From the NCBI GenBank assembly GCA_963668115.1, contig OY764147.1:1116001-1180000 (forward strand): a stretch of DNA of 64,000 bases, written 5' to 3'. This document shows positions 24,700-33,119 of this stretch, piece after piece. Numbering within the stretch: position 1 is the first letter of the stretch; every line of letters begins with the position of its first letter. The position numbers and the translations under genes are program-made. This DNA is from Plut-88900 sp963668115. Its GTDB lineage: Bacteria > Chloroflexota > Dehalococcoidia > Plut-88900. Under the pieces are notes generated by a model that was given only the letters and a program-made list of their open reading frames with translations, did not search any database and was not told the origin of the DNA.

Positions 24700-25050
24700 A
24701 TGTCGTCCCAATATACCGACATTATGGAGTTGGTCGCCAAGGCTCCCTGGCGCGAGGCGGTCACTTACCGCGATACGTGGCCGCACGAATACGTCGTAAT
24801 CCAGAAGGACGCGCAACAGGAGCTGTTGAGGGCTTTTTGCGAGCGGATTCTTCGGGGGGAGGGTGTTGAGTGTCGGTTCTTTCACCAGACGCGTCCGTAC
24901 CTGTTCCTGGGTGGTTACAAGTACTGGATGATGGACGAGGTGGAGGGAATAGACCCCGAGACTTATGACAGCGTTCTTAACCGCGCCGTGCTGTACAGGG
25001 ACCGTCGGGACTTTGAGATTCAGTCGGGGGATTCGGGCAAGAGGGAATGA
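24700..25050 (+). CDS. Conserved protein of unknown function, partner of a DUF4268 protein
   Basis: A 116-residue protein with the recognisable blocks APWREAVTYRDTWPHEYV, RFFHQTRPYLFLGGYKYWMM and VLNRAVLYRDRRDF. I recall this family as a widespread short protein without assigned function. It starts 3 bp after the aminotransferase stop and ends 9 bp before the DUF4268 gene, so the three are co-transcribed. The pairing with a nuclease-like protein suggests a modifier or antitoxin role, which is inference. Confidence 0.75.
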   Translation: MSSQYTDIMELVAKAPWREAVTYRDTWPHEYVVIQKDAQQELLRAFCERILRGEGVECRFFHQTRPYLFLGGYKYWMMDEVEGIDPETYDSVLNRAVLYRDRRDFEIQSGDSGKRE

Positions 25051-25059
25051 CCGCTAAAG

Positions 25060-26022
25060 ATGTCCGATTGTGAAGAAATGCAAAGGGTGGCGGTGCGGGC
25101 CAAGTGGAAGGACGAGGCCCTGGACTTCACGCCATGGCTGTCCAAGAACCTCGACCTTTTGGGCGCCGAGATCGGCTTGGACTTGGAGTTGGTACAGGAA
25201 GAAAAAGCGGTGGGTCCGCTGTCCCTAGATATCCTGGCTAGGGAGTCGGGAACTGGGGTCAATGTCGCCATTGAGAACCAGCTAGAATGGAGCGATGTCG
25301 ACCACTTCGGACGACTGCTGGTCTATGCCGCCGGGTGCGACGCCCGGGTTGCGATATGGGTAGCCCCCGAATTCAAATACGAATATGCCGAGACCATGCA
25401 TAGGCTCAACAATTGGACCGGCAATAACATCCAGTTCTACTGTGTGAAAGTGGAGGCTATCAAGAACCCGGTAAGCTCCGACTTGGATGCCAGGTTCCAC
25501 AAGGTGGTGTACCCCGGCGGCTGGGACAAGGCCCTCACACTGCCCATTGACCCACCGCCATCTCCTGAAGCCCAGAAGTTTCTGAACTTCTTCCAGCCGT
25601 TGATCAATGATCTGAGACAGTCGGGTTTCGCTGATAGGGCCATTCAGCACTGGAACTATACCGGACGCCGGTTCCCGGCCAGTGCCCATCCAGGCATTTG
25701 GTACGCGGCAAGCATGGAAAGCCAAAACGACGCCTGGGTAACCCTCCATATTCGGATGGAGACTCAGGAGCGTACCAAAGGGGTATTCGATGCACTCAAA
25801 ATAAAGCAGAGAGAGATAGAGTCCCGCATCAATACCTATCCTAAGCCCGAGTGGGTCTGGAATCGTGCCGGCGCATTCTACTTCTCCAGCATCAGCGTCA
25901 GGAGAGACGGAAGCATAGACGATCCACCGGAGAAGCTGGATGAGATCAGGGACTGGATGCTGGACCTGCTCCCCAAGTTCCGGCAGGTCTTTGAGCCGAT
26001 TTTGGGGGACGTGTTGAAGTAG
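25060..26022 (+). CDS. DUF4268-type protein with PD-(D/E)XK nuclease-like N-terminus
   Basis: A 320-residue protein. Residues 50-95 contain LSLDILARESGTGVNVAIENQLEWSD and HFGRLLVYAAG, the D...E-x-Q arrangement of a PD-(D/E)XK nuclease core. The C-terminal half (residues about 175-320) matches DUF4268, with AIQHWNYTGRRF, then RVELHI-like strands and a closing helix. Proteins of this kind are found near restriction and defence genes, but their role has not been defined. The ATG at 25060 lies 9 bp after the small partner. The function is inferred. Confidence 0.78.
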   Translation: MSDCEEMQRVAVRAKWKDEALDFTPWLSKNLDLLGAEIGLDLELVQEEKAVGPLSLDILARESGTGVNVAIENQLEWSDVDHFGRLLVYAAGCDARVAIWVAPEFKYEYAETMHRLNNWTGNNIQFYCVKVEAIKNPVSSDLDARFHKVVYPGGWDKALTLPIDPPPSPEAQKFLNFFQPLINDLRQSGFADRAIQHWNYTGRRFPASAHPGIWYAASMESQNDAWVTLHIRMETQERTKGVFDALKIKQREIESRINTYPKPEWVWNRAGAFYFSSISVRRDGSIDDPPEKLDEIRDWMLDLLPKFRQVFEPILGDVLK

Positions 26023-26029
26023 CCTGCCC

Positions 26030-27247
26030 CTACTTTTTCACGATTATTCGGTTGGGGGCGGGGTTGGGGGTTAGGATTTCGCAGCCTGTTTCGGTGACGG
26101 CGATGCTTTCGCTGGCGCCTATGACGAACCTGGCGGGGATGCGGAAGGAGTGGGGTGTGTGGAAGGTCATGCCGGGTTCCAGGACTCGGTGATTGCCCTC
26201 GGCGATGTACATGGGGCCATCGGTCCAGGTCGGGGGGAAGCCGAGTCCAATGGAATAGCCGAAGTGCCCCGAGCGGAATATCTCGTCATCCACGTCCTTT
26301 ACACCCCTCTTCACTTCAATTGCGACTTCGTGGGCGGTGCGTCCAGCGCGGACGTTGGAGTAGAGAAGTTCCAATGTTGCGCGGTTGGCATCCATCACGC
26401 GTTTGGCGATATCGCTCGGCTCACCGAGTATTACGGTGCGCATCATCGGGGCGGTGTAGCGGTGCCAACAGCCTCCGAATTCCAGGAGGACGTGGTCTCC
26501 GTGTTCAATTGCCTGGCGCTTGAAGGTTGTGTGGAACCAGCCAGACCTGTGGGCTGCACTGGTTATGGGGTCGATGGAGAAGGGTTCCGAGCCGAGGTCG
26601 ATCATCTTCTTAGAGGCCAGGGCCGAAATTTGATTCTCGTTGGTGCCGGCTTCCGTCGCCTCGATGGCGGCGGCCATGCCAGCGGAGGTGATCTCGGCGG
26701 CTTTTCTCATGTGGGCAAGCTCTGCGTCAGACTTGGTAACCCGGATATCGAACATCAGCGTGGTAGCGTCGACAAATTGGGCGTCGGGGAGGAGTTCGTT
26801 CAGGCGCAGGTAAGCACGGGCGTCGAGGGGGCCGCGCAGGCCCATCTCGATGCTGCCAAGCTGGACGCCGATGCTGCTTTTGCCAAAGCCGCGGTCGGCC
26901 AGAAGTCCAGCCAACTGTGTCGGGGCTACGTCTGCACCGACCCACGAGAAAGTCACTATGTCTTTCACGTAGCCTTGCAGGACCGCGAGCGCCCCTTCAA
27001 TCTCTCCGACCTGCATGAAGGGTTCGCCGTGACGGGGGACTATGAGGCAGGCGTAAGCCTCGGGCCAAAGGCTCTGGTAGCCGCTCAGGTAGCAGTTGTC
27101 GACGATGGCGTGGACAAGAAGAACGTCGATACCGGCTTCGTCCATGGCCTGCCGTGTTTTTGCCAGCCGGGCACGGTATTCGGACTCGGGGAAGCTCCAC
27201 TCTCGGGGGACAGGCTCTTTGAGGCATTCTTTCAGGTAGTCGACCAT
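26030..27247 (-). CDS. Creatinase-like M24-family protein
   Basis: A 405-residue pita-bread protein with a creatinase N-terminal domain (residues 1-160) and an M24 catalytic-fold domain (residues about 180-400). In aminopeptidases the metal ligands are D, D, H, E, E. Here the first is in VLLEFGGCWHRYT, the H position is in GYSIGLGFPPTW and the fourth reads MTFHTP, so the dinuclear metal site is gone, as in creatinase. It would thus be a metal-independent amidinohydrolase-type enzyme; the substrate is unknown. It is followed by DUF1989 upstream, suggesting nitrogenous compound use. Confidence 0.87.
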   Translation of the reverse strand: MVDYLKECLKEPVPREWSFPESEYRARLAKTRQAMDEAGIDVLLVHAIVDNCYLSGYQSLWPEAYACLIVPRHGEPFMQVGEIEGALAVLQGYVKDIVTFSWVGADVAPTQLAGLLADRGFGKSSIGVQLGSIEMGLRGPLDARAYLRLNELLPDAQFVDATTLMFDIRVTKSDAELAHMRKAAEITSAGMAAAIEATEAGTNENQISALASKKMIDLGSEPFSIDPITSAAHRSGWFHTTFKRQAIEHGDHVLLEFGGCWHRYTAPMMRTVILGEPSDIAKRVMDANRATLELLYSNVRAGRTAHEVAIEVKRGVKDVDDEIFRSGHFGYSIGLGFPPTWTDGPMYIAEGNHRVLEPGMTFHTPHSFRIPARFVIGASESIAVTETGCEILTPNPAPNRIIVKK

Positions 27248-27296
27248 AACGACCTCCCAGGTAAATTTGAACAGCCGGTAGCTACTTCGGACAAGG

Positions 27297-28133
27297 CTAT
27301 GAGCCCGAGCCTAAGTCGGGATTCCATTGACCTTGCCAATGAGGTCTCCAATCGTAGCGCTTGGGAAACTCCCGAGGCCCGATTCCCGTGTCCAGGATTT
27401 CGACGCCGACAGGCCTAACCGTGACTTTCTCGGGAGTTGTGGCGGCGAAACTGCCGTCGCCCATTGGACATACAGACACCGCGACCAGCAAGTCTATCTC
27501 TGAGTAGAAGCCGACGTAATCACCGGGTCGGGCTTTGGTGGCGGTAATCTCCATTTTCCCTGTCTCATCGTTGATTCGGCTAGGCATGCATACACAGAAG
27601 TTGTCCTGGATGTTCATTTCAGCGAGGCCGAAGGGCTCGATGGCCTGAAGGAAGTTAAGGTGACAAGAGTTGAGCCCTTTTCTTTCGGACCGCATTTCGA
27701 GGAATTCGGATGTGCAGTGAGAACCGAGCACGAGATGGTTGTGCCAACCTTCAAGGGCTTCGACAGTGTCTTCGATGCAGGTGGCCATGGGTCTGAAGTA
27801 GGGTACATCGGACCAGAGCCTGGTGTTTTCGCGGATAAACCAGCCCTCGATAAGGAAGCTGTGTTCGGGCCTGAAGAACTCCCGGGGCTCGTGTAGGCTC
27901 CAGAGGGCTACATCGACCACCTGAGGGCCGGTTTCTTGAATGATGCGGAACACCTGGCCTTTCTTCACTTCGAAGCCCCGGCCGTTGTTGGGTGGGATGA
28001 CGGATTTAAGAATGGAAGTATAGGAGGACTCAGCGTTGCGAACGGCTTGATAGAAGTCGGGATCAAACGAGTACTGGGTAAGCAAGGTCTTGGACGGGAC
28101 TATGGTGACTTTATCCTTAGATTCTTCAGCCAT
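27297..28133 (-). CDS. Urea carboxylase-associated family protein (DUF1989)
   Basis: A 278-residue protein. HLVLGSHCTSEFLE, GLNSCHLNFLQAIEPFGL and RPGDYVGFYSEIDLLVAVSVCPMG are the hallmarks of DUF1989. They supply cysteine and histidine ligands for a metal. Members occur next to urea carboxylase or allophanate hydrolase and are linked to urea, guanidine or methylamine use. The ATG at 28133 follows AAGGAGG. The creatinase-like gene is 49 bp downstream on the same strand, consistent with breakdown of a guanidino or amide compound. Confidence 0.87.
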   Translation of the reverse strand: MAEESKDKVTIVPSKTLLTQYSFDPDFYQAVRNAESSYTSILKSVIPPNNGRGFEVKKGQVFRIIQETGPQVVDVALWSLHEPREFFRPEHSFLIEGWFIRENTRLWSDVPYFRPMATCIEDTVEALEGWHNHLVLGSHCTSEFLEMRSERKGLNSCHLNFLQAIEPFGLAEMNIQDNFCVCMPSRINDETGKMEITATKARPGDYVGFYSEIDLLVAVSVCPMGDGSFAATTPEKVTVRPVGVEILDTGIGPREFPKRYDWRPHWQGQWNPDLGSGS

Positions 28134-28240
28134 GTTTTATTATCCTCCTTGCCGAGGATATGTCCGGCACATTCATGAATGGCTCACTGCACAGCGGTAA
28201 AGATACTAGCGCCGTGGGAATCCACCTCGTCCTCGAATGT

Positions 28241-28246
28241 TACAAT
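28241..28246 (+). promoter_or_regulatory. -10 element of the flavin oxidoreductase gene
   Basis: TACAAT at 28241-28246. The first plausible start codons in frame, GTG 28274 and GTG 28283, follow within 40 bp. A -35 is not clear. Confidence 0.35.
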
Positions 28247-28282
28247 CCCGCGCAGATTAGGGAAAGTTTGGGGGTGACAATC

Positions 28283-29287
28283 GTGAAATTCAGCCTTGAG
28301 CTGGGCAACGAGCTTCCCGTTAGTCGGGCCCCGGGGCCGCACATCGACGATCTTGTCGAGCAGACTCGGGCGGTGAGGGACTTTGGTTTTCACGGCCTGC
28401 TGTTCGGTCAGCATTACCTGTCCTATCCACTGCAGACGCTTCAGCCGTTGCCACTCATTGCCCGCATGGCCGCCGAGGCCGGGGACATGTGGCTCGGGAC
28501 GGGGATCCTGTTGCTGCCTCTGCTTCACCCGGTGGACGTGGCCGAGCAGGTCTCGACGCTGGACATCATCTGCAAGGGCAAGTTCTTCTTCGGCCTGGGG
28601 CTCGGGTACGAGATCGAGGAATTCGAGGCGTTTGAAATTGAGAGGAAGACGCGGGTCAGCCGTTTCGAGGAGTCCCTTGAAATTGTCAGGATGCTTTGGA
28701 CGCAGGATACGGTGACTTTTCACGGGCGTCATTTCAACCTGGAGAACGTCAAGCCCACGCTACGGCCCATACAAAAGCCCCACCCACCGATCTGGATAGC
28801 GGCAAACAACTACCCGGCGATATGTCGGGCGGCGAGGCTGGGAGCAGTGCTCTTTGCCAGCCCCCATGCGCACAACGGCACCCTGAGGGAGCAGATAGCG
28901 GTTTACAAGGAAGCCATCGCCGAGTCTTCCGCGCCAGCGCCGGAGGACATAGCCGTTCTCAAGGACACCTTCGTGGCGGAGACAGATGAGGAGGCCTTTG
29001 CCGCCTGTCGGCCCTACTTTGAGAACAGGTATAAGGTCTACGAGGACCAGGGGCAGGACCAGGAGCTTCCGGAGGGTGACAGGTTCAATTTGCCGTTCGA
29101 GGATCTGGCTCGGGACCGGTTCCTGATCGGCAGCCCTGAGACGGTGATGAAGGGAGTGGAGAGGTTGCTGGACATGGGATTCAACCACATCGTCTTCTAC
29201 ACCCAGCACCCGGGCCTGCCGGGAGACCTGGCCTTGAAGTGCTACAAGATGCTGGGAGAGAGGGTGCTTCCGGCGTTCCGGTCATAG
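28283..29287 (+). CDS. LLM class flavin-dependent oxidoreductase (third paralogue)
   Basis: 334 residues from GTG 28283, chosen because the family begins with a short KFSLELG strand; GTG 28274 is an alternative, and the frame is open to 28160 across the promoter. The body is a standard luciferase-like barrel: PLIARMAAEAGDMWLGTGILLLP, DIICKGKFFFGLGLGYE, and FHGRHFNLENV. FGLGLGYEIEEFEAF is the pattern of F420- or FMN-linked alkane or dibenzothiophene-type oxidases. Its stop overlaps the convergent HAD gene by 6 bp. Confidence 0.9.
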   Translation: MKFSLELGNELPVSRAPGPHIDDLVEQTRAVRDFGFHGLLFGQHYLSYPLQTLQPLPLIARMAAEAGDMWLGTGILLLPLLHPVDVAEQVSTLDIICKGKFFFGLGLGYEIEEFEAFEIERKTRVSRFEESLEIVRMLWTQDTVTFHGRHFNLENVKPTLRPIQKPHPPIWIAANNYPAICRAARLGAVLFASPHAHNGTLREQIAVYKEAIAESSAPAPEDIAVLKDTFVAETDEEAFAACRPYFENRYKVYEDQGQDQELPEGDRFNLPFEDLARDRFLIGSPETVMKGVERLLDMGFNHIVFYTQHPGLPGDLALKCYKMLGERVLPAFRS

Positions 29288-29947
29288 GATGGACAGGAGG
29301 CTTTTGAGGTCCGGGAATTCGTAGTCGGGCCGGGCTTCACCCCAAGGCTGCTGGCCCTTGCGGTTTATCCAGGCCATTTTGAAGCCGAGGCCCGTGGCAG
29401 GGACTACGTCGTGGTAGTAGCTCTGGGCAACGTGCAGGACGACTTCTTTAGATACGCCAAGCGTTTCGAGCATGCGGTCCCAGTGGCCCCGGGCGGGCTT
29501 GTATGAGCCAACGGCCTCGGCAGTGATTACCTCGTCGAACTCGACCCCGATGGTCTCAATGGACTGGCTTATGAAGTTCTCGTCGGTGTTGGAGAGGATG
29601 ACAAGCTTGTAGCCGCGATTTTTCATTTCGGTGAGGGCGTCGGTTGTGTCCGGGAACTTGGGCCAGGAGGTGAGGCTGTCGCCGAAGATTCCAGCTTCTG
29701 CATCGGTCACGTCGATCCCGAAGTGGCTGAAGGTCTCCCTTACGCTCATTCGCATTACGTCTACGTACTTGCCGCCTCGGGTCTCCTGGATGACGGGTTC
29801 CAATTCCTCATATCTGCCGTGGACTTCATAAGGGTCAAGGGCAAGGCCCCGGTTCTTGATTACGCCGGCCAGGGCGGTCCGCATTCCGTCCTCCCAGTCG
29901 ATGAGGGTGCCGTAGCAATCGAAGGTGAGAACTTGATAGTTGGGCAT
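29282..29947 (-). CDS. HAD-superfamily hydrolase, haloacid dehalogenase type II-like
   Basis: 221 residues from the ATG at 29947; the longer frame to 30076 covers the promoter. Motif I is LTFDCYGTLIDW with the nucleophile Asp near residue 9. Motif II is LVILSNTDENF, the lysine is in GSYKPARGHW, and motif III appears in HVAQSYYHDVVPATGLGFKMAWINR. The DCYGTL opening and SNTD are typical of (S)-2-haloacid dehalogenases and related phosphatases; the two cannot be told apart here. It is divergent from the amidohydrolase at 30091. Confidence 0.88.
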   Translation of the reverse strand: MPNYQVLTFDCYGTLIDWEDGMRTALAGVIKNRGLALDPYEVHGRYEELEPVIQETRGGKYVDVMRMSVRETFSHFGIDVTDAEAGIFGDSLTSWPKFPDTTDALTEMKNRGYKLVILSNTDENFISQSIETIGVEFDEVITAEAVGSYKPARGHWDRMLETLGVSKEVVLHVAQSYYHDVVPATGLGFKMAWINRKGQQPWGEARPDYEFPDLKSLLSIL

Positions 29948-29986
29948 GGTGAGTCCTTTCGCGGTTGCGTGATCTGTGTATCTGAG

Positions 29987-29992
29987 ATTATA
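29987..29992 (-). promoter_or_regulatory. -10 element of the HAD gene
   Basis: A perfect TATAAT on the minus strand, 39 bp before the ATG at 29947. AAAGGA lies near the start codon. The -35 region is weak (TGTCGG at 18 bp). Confidence 0.45.
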
Positions 29993-30020
29993 GGGCAAGG
30001 CCGTCCAAACCCGACATCCG

Positions 30021-30049
30021 TTGACACCCGACACCGCCGATGTTCTAAT
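30021..30049 (+). promoter_or_regulatory. Promoter of the amidohydrolase gene at 30091
   Basis: TTGACA (30021-30026), a 17-bp spacer and TCTAAT (30044-30049). The start point would be near 30056. GGAGGTG precedes the ATG, so this mRNA has a normal leader, unlike that of the amidohydrolase at 10465. Confidence 0.65.
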
Positions 30050-30090
30050 GCCCCCATAGGCGGGCAGCTTTAGCACGGAGGTGTAAGGCC

Positions 30091-31239
30091 ATGAAGAACG
30101 GTTTCCGCGTTATCGACGGCGACGGTCACATGCAAGAGCCGATGGACATGTGGGCAAACTACACCGACCCGGCCTACATCGAGCGCATACCAAAGGTTAG
30201 CGGCCACCTGGGCAGGGCGATATACAGCTACGACCCCTGCGAGGCGTTTCCCGAGGGCCACAAGATTATCTACGAGGACTCCGTGTTCGCCGACATGGAG
30301 GAGCGATACGGAGATGCGTACCGATCATGGTGGAGCCTCGAGACGCGGCTGGCCCACCTCGACCAGGATGGCGTCGACGTGCAGGTGTGCTTCCCAACCA
30401 ACGGCAGCGTTGCAACCTCCGCCCACATCACTGACTTCAGTCTGCAGGCCGCGCTGTGTCGGGCGTACAACCGGTGGTGCGAGGACTTTTGCAGGCCCTC
30501 GGGGGGTCGGGTGCAGTACATAGCACAGATAACGCTGAAGGATATCGGGCTGGCGGTGGAAGAGGTGAACCGAGTCGCGCCGACGCAGGAAGTGGCGGGG
30601 GTCATGCTGATGGGATTCGGGGACGACGGAGCGGGGCAGCACTGGTCGGACGACACCTTCGAGCCTCTCTGGAATGCGCTTAACGAGCACGACATTACTG
30701 CGGCCTTCCACGGGGGCGGGGCACAGCAAAGACTATTCGGAGACTACACGGGGCAGCTGTATTCCGTAAGCCACGCCATCTCCTTCCCGGTCGACTGCAT
30801 GCTGTCCATCGGAGACCTGATATTTGGGGACGTATTGGAGAAATACCCGAATATGAGATGCGGTTTCTACGAGGCCAACGCGGGTTGGACGCCCTTCTGG
30901 CTGGCCCGCATGGACGACCACGGGCCGGGTCGGCAGGGCGTTTTCCTACAGGGCCATCACATGCCCCTGACGCCCAGCGAGTATTTCATGCGACAGTGCT
31001 ACGTGGCCTGTGACCCCGATGAAGGAACGCTGCCATTTGCAGTGGACTGGCTGGACGGCGACAACATAGTCTTCAACACGGACTATCCCCACCCCGACGC
31101 CCCGTTCCCGGGCTCGGTGGAGAAGTTCCTGATCCAACCTCTAAAGGACGACCACCGACGGAAGGTCCTGTGGGATAACTCGCAGGCGCTTTACGGGAGT
31201 CGGCTGGTCAGCGGCACTGTCTCGGGGAACGGGCATTAA
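30091..31239 (+). CDS. Amidohydrolase family protein (PF04909-like)
   Basis: A 382-residue TIM-barrel amidohydrolase. The N-terminal metal motif is DGDGHMQEPMDMW, with a histidine at about residue 11. AAFHGGGAQ near residue 210 and NTDYPHPDAPFPGS near residue 330 carry the later ligands. It belongs to the same broad ACMSD-like group as the protein at 10465 but is only distantly similar. The ATG follows GGAGGTG. The next gene, a nucleotidyltransferase, is 72 bp downstream and may be a separate unit. Confidence 0.88.
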   Translation: MKNGFRVIDGDGHMQEPMDMWANYTDPAYIERIPKVSGHLGRAIYSYDPCEAFPEGHKIIYEDSVFADMEERYGDAYRSWWSLETRLAHLDQDGVDVQVCFPTNGSVATSAHITDFSLQAALCRAYNRWCEDFCRPSGGRVQYIAQITLKDIGLAVEEVNRVAPTQEVAGVMLMGFGDDGAGQHWSDDTFEPLWNALNEHDITAAFHGGGAQQRLFGDYTGQLYSVSHAISFPVDCMLSIGDLIFGDVLEKYPNMRCGFYEANAGWTPFWLARMDDHGPGRQGVFLQGHHMPLTPSEYFMRQCYVACDPDEGTLPFAVDWLDGDNIVFNTDYPHPDAPFPGSVEKFLIQPLKDDHRRKVLWDNSQALYGSRLVSGTVSGNGH

Positions 31240-31310
31240 GGTTTCGGCGCAGGTGGCAGGGTGATCCGACCGGATAATCGCAACACTCCTTCGGAGATCC
31301 CTGGCATCTT

Positions 31311-32024
31311 ATGAAGGCGATTATCTTGGCCGGGGGTCTGGGTTCCAGGCTCAGGCCCCTGACCGACTCTACTCCCAAGCCTCTCCTGCCGGTGGCGGGA
31401 AAGCCGATTATCCAGTGGCAGATCGAATGGCTGAAGAATGCCGGAGTGGAGGACTTCGTACTTTCCGTGGGGCACCTGGCGGAGAAGGTTCAGGCCGTCA
31501 TGGGGGATGGGTCGGGGCTGGGGGTGTCAATCAGGTACGCCGTGGAGCGGGAGCCACTGGGCACGGCCGGGGCGCTGAGGAACGCCATGGAGGAGGGCTC
31601 CGTGGACGAGCCCTTTTACGCAGGCAACGGCGACGTTCTCACGGACCTGGACCCACGGCGGTGTGAGGGGTTGAGGTCGGGGCAGGGGCTGGTTGCAGCG
31701 CTGGCCCTGGTGCCATTGCCTTCGCCGTACGGGATTATAGAGGCGGAGGACAACGGGCTGGTTACGGCCTTCAGGGAGAAGCCCCTGCTGCCCCACTGGA
31801 TAAACGCGGGCTTCTACTCCCTGTCACAGGATGTGTTCGACTACCTGCCAGTAAAGGGGAGCCTGGAGCGGGATGTCTTTCCAGCGCTGGTCAGCAAGGG
31901 TTTGCTGGGCGGTGCGAGGCTTCACCCGCGATTCTGGCGGTCCGTGGATACACACAAGGACCTGGAGGAGACGGCCGAGTTCATCGACTCTTCCGGGGAG
32001 TCGTGGTACGCGCGCCGGGGCTAG
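31311..32024 (+). CDS. NDP-sugar (mannose-1-phosphate guanylyltransferase-like) nucleotidyltransferase
   Basis: A 237-residue nucleotidyltransferase. The N-terminal GGLGSRLRPLTDSTPKPLLP binds the nucleoside triphosphate. GTAGALRNA and the metal aspartate in GNGDVLTDLD are next, then REKPLLPHWINAGFYSL. It makes an NDP-sugar from sugar-1-phosphate for glycan or compatible-solute synthesis. It lacks the C-terminal left-handed helix of longer enzymes. The last bases overlap the convergent BNR-repeat gene by 4 bp. Confidence 0.9.
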   Translation: MKAIILAGGLGSRLRPLTDSTPKPLLPVAGKPIIQWQIEWLKNAGVEDFVLSVGHLAEKVQAVMGDGSGLGVSIRYAVEREPLGTAGALRNAMEEGSVDEPFYAGNGDVLTDLDPRRCEGLRSGQGLVAALALVPLPSPYGIIEAEDNGLVTAFREKPLLPHWINAGFYSLSQDVFDYLPVKGSLERDVFPALVSKGLLGGARLHPRFWRSVDTHKDLEETAEFIDSSGESWYARRG

Positions 32025-33070
32025 GCCCAAGCGAGGGAATAGACGTGGGTCGCTCCCTCGGGTAAGGGGCTTTCCTCCCAGCTAGAGCCGCCGTCTTCAC
32101 TTATGTAAACTTGGCCTCGATAGGATGCGCAGGCCATGCGGCTCGGGTTTGCGTGGTCGAAGGCGATACAGAAGATGGAGCTGGGGGGCTGGACTCCCAT
32201 GTCAACCGGACTCCAGTTGTCGCCGCCATCCTCGCTTTTGTACAAGCCGCCGAGGCCTCCGTCGAAGCCGTTGCCTGCGCCGACGTAGATGACGTTGGGG
32301 TCGGTCGGGTCTTCCTGGATGGCGCGGGTGTAGAGTCGGCCGGTGGCGTCCAGGGGAGTCAAGGGGACGTGGGCCCAATGGTCTCCGCCGTCGGGGCTGC
32401 GGAAGAGGCCGGCACCGGTGATGCTGAATACCAGGCCCGGGCTCACGCTGCTGGCGAGGATGCCGTGGGTGTCGACGGCCTGGTCGGTCTGGTACATGCC
32501 GTGGCTCAGGTTTTGCCATTCTCGACCCCCATCCATGCTGCGCATGACCCCGCCGACCTCTATTGCGCCGTACAGAACCTGGAGGTCGAAGGGGCTGGCG
32601 CCCATCATCAGGACTCTCCGGGCGGGGTTGGCGCGGGGGCGCATGGTTATCTCCGGGAAACGCATGTCGGTGATGAGTCGGGTCCAGGTCTCTCCACCGT
32701 CGGCGCTGGAGTGGACGCTGGCCTCTTCCCCGCCGGCGTACATGGTTTTGGGGTCGTTGGGCGCGAAGAGGATGGACCAGACGGGTAGCCCGCTCTCGAC
32801 ACCCGAGACTCGTGTCCAGGAGTCGCCGCGGTCTTGGCTGAGGTAAGGGCCGTCCTGGGTGCCGGAGTATATGGTGTTGGGTTGGGAGGGGTGGGGGGTG
32901 AGGGCCCTGACTTCAGGGGCATCGGGGAGGCCTGAGACGGCGGGTTGCCAGCCTCCGTTCCCGGGGTCGAGCCTGAACAGGCCCGAGTGGACTTCGTAGC
33001 CCGGGGCAGTTTCGCCTGCCAGCCCAACAAAGAGACACGGGCCGCTTCCACTCTTGCCATTGTTCGCCAT
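32021..33070 (-). CDS. BNR/Asp-box repeat beta-propeller protein
   Basis: 349 residues from the ATG at 33070, chosen for the AAGGAGA in front of it; the frame runs to 33169 without a supporting site. At least five Asp-box motifs (S-x-DGG-x-x-W and variants) recur, for example SADGGETW, SMDGGREW, SPDGGDHW, SEDGGDNW and SEDGGSSW. The fold is a sialidase/Ycf48-like propeller. There is no signal peptide, so it is cytoplasmic or its export is not visible. The function is unknown; such proteins often bind carbohydrates or proteins. Confidence 0.82.
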   Translation of the reverse strand: MANNGKSGSGPCLFVGLAGETAPGYEVHSGLFRLDPGNGGWQPAVSGLPDAPEVRALTPHPSQPNTIYSGTQDGPYLSQDRGDSWTRVSGVESGLPVWSILFAPNDPKTMYAGGEEASVHSSADGGETWTRLITDMRFPEITMRPRANPARRVLMMGASPFDLQVLYGAIEVGGVMRSMDGGREWQNLSHGMYQTDQAVDTHGILASSVSPGLVFSITGAGLFRSPDGGDHWAHVPLTPLDATGRLYTRAIQEDPTDPNVIYVGAGNGFDGGLGGLYKSEDGGDNWSPVDMGVQPPSSIFCIAFDHANPSRMACASYRGQVYISEDGGSSWEESPLPEGATHVYSLAWA

Positions 33071-33119
33071 GACGTCTCCTTTTCTCCTTTGCAGGATACA
33101 GCCTGGGCTACGCGTAAAC

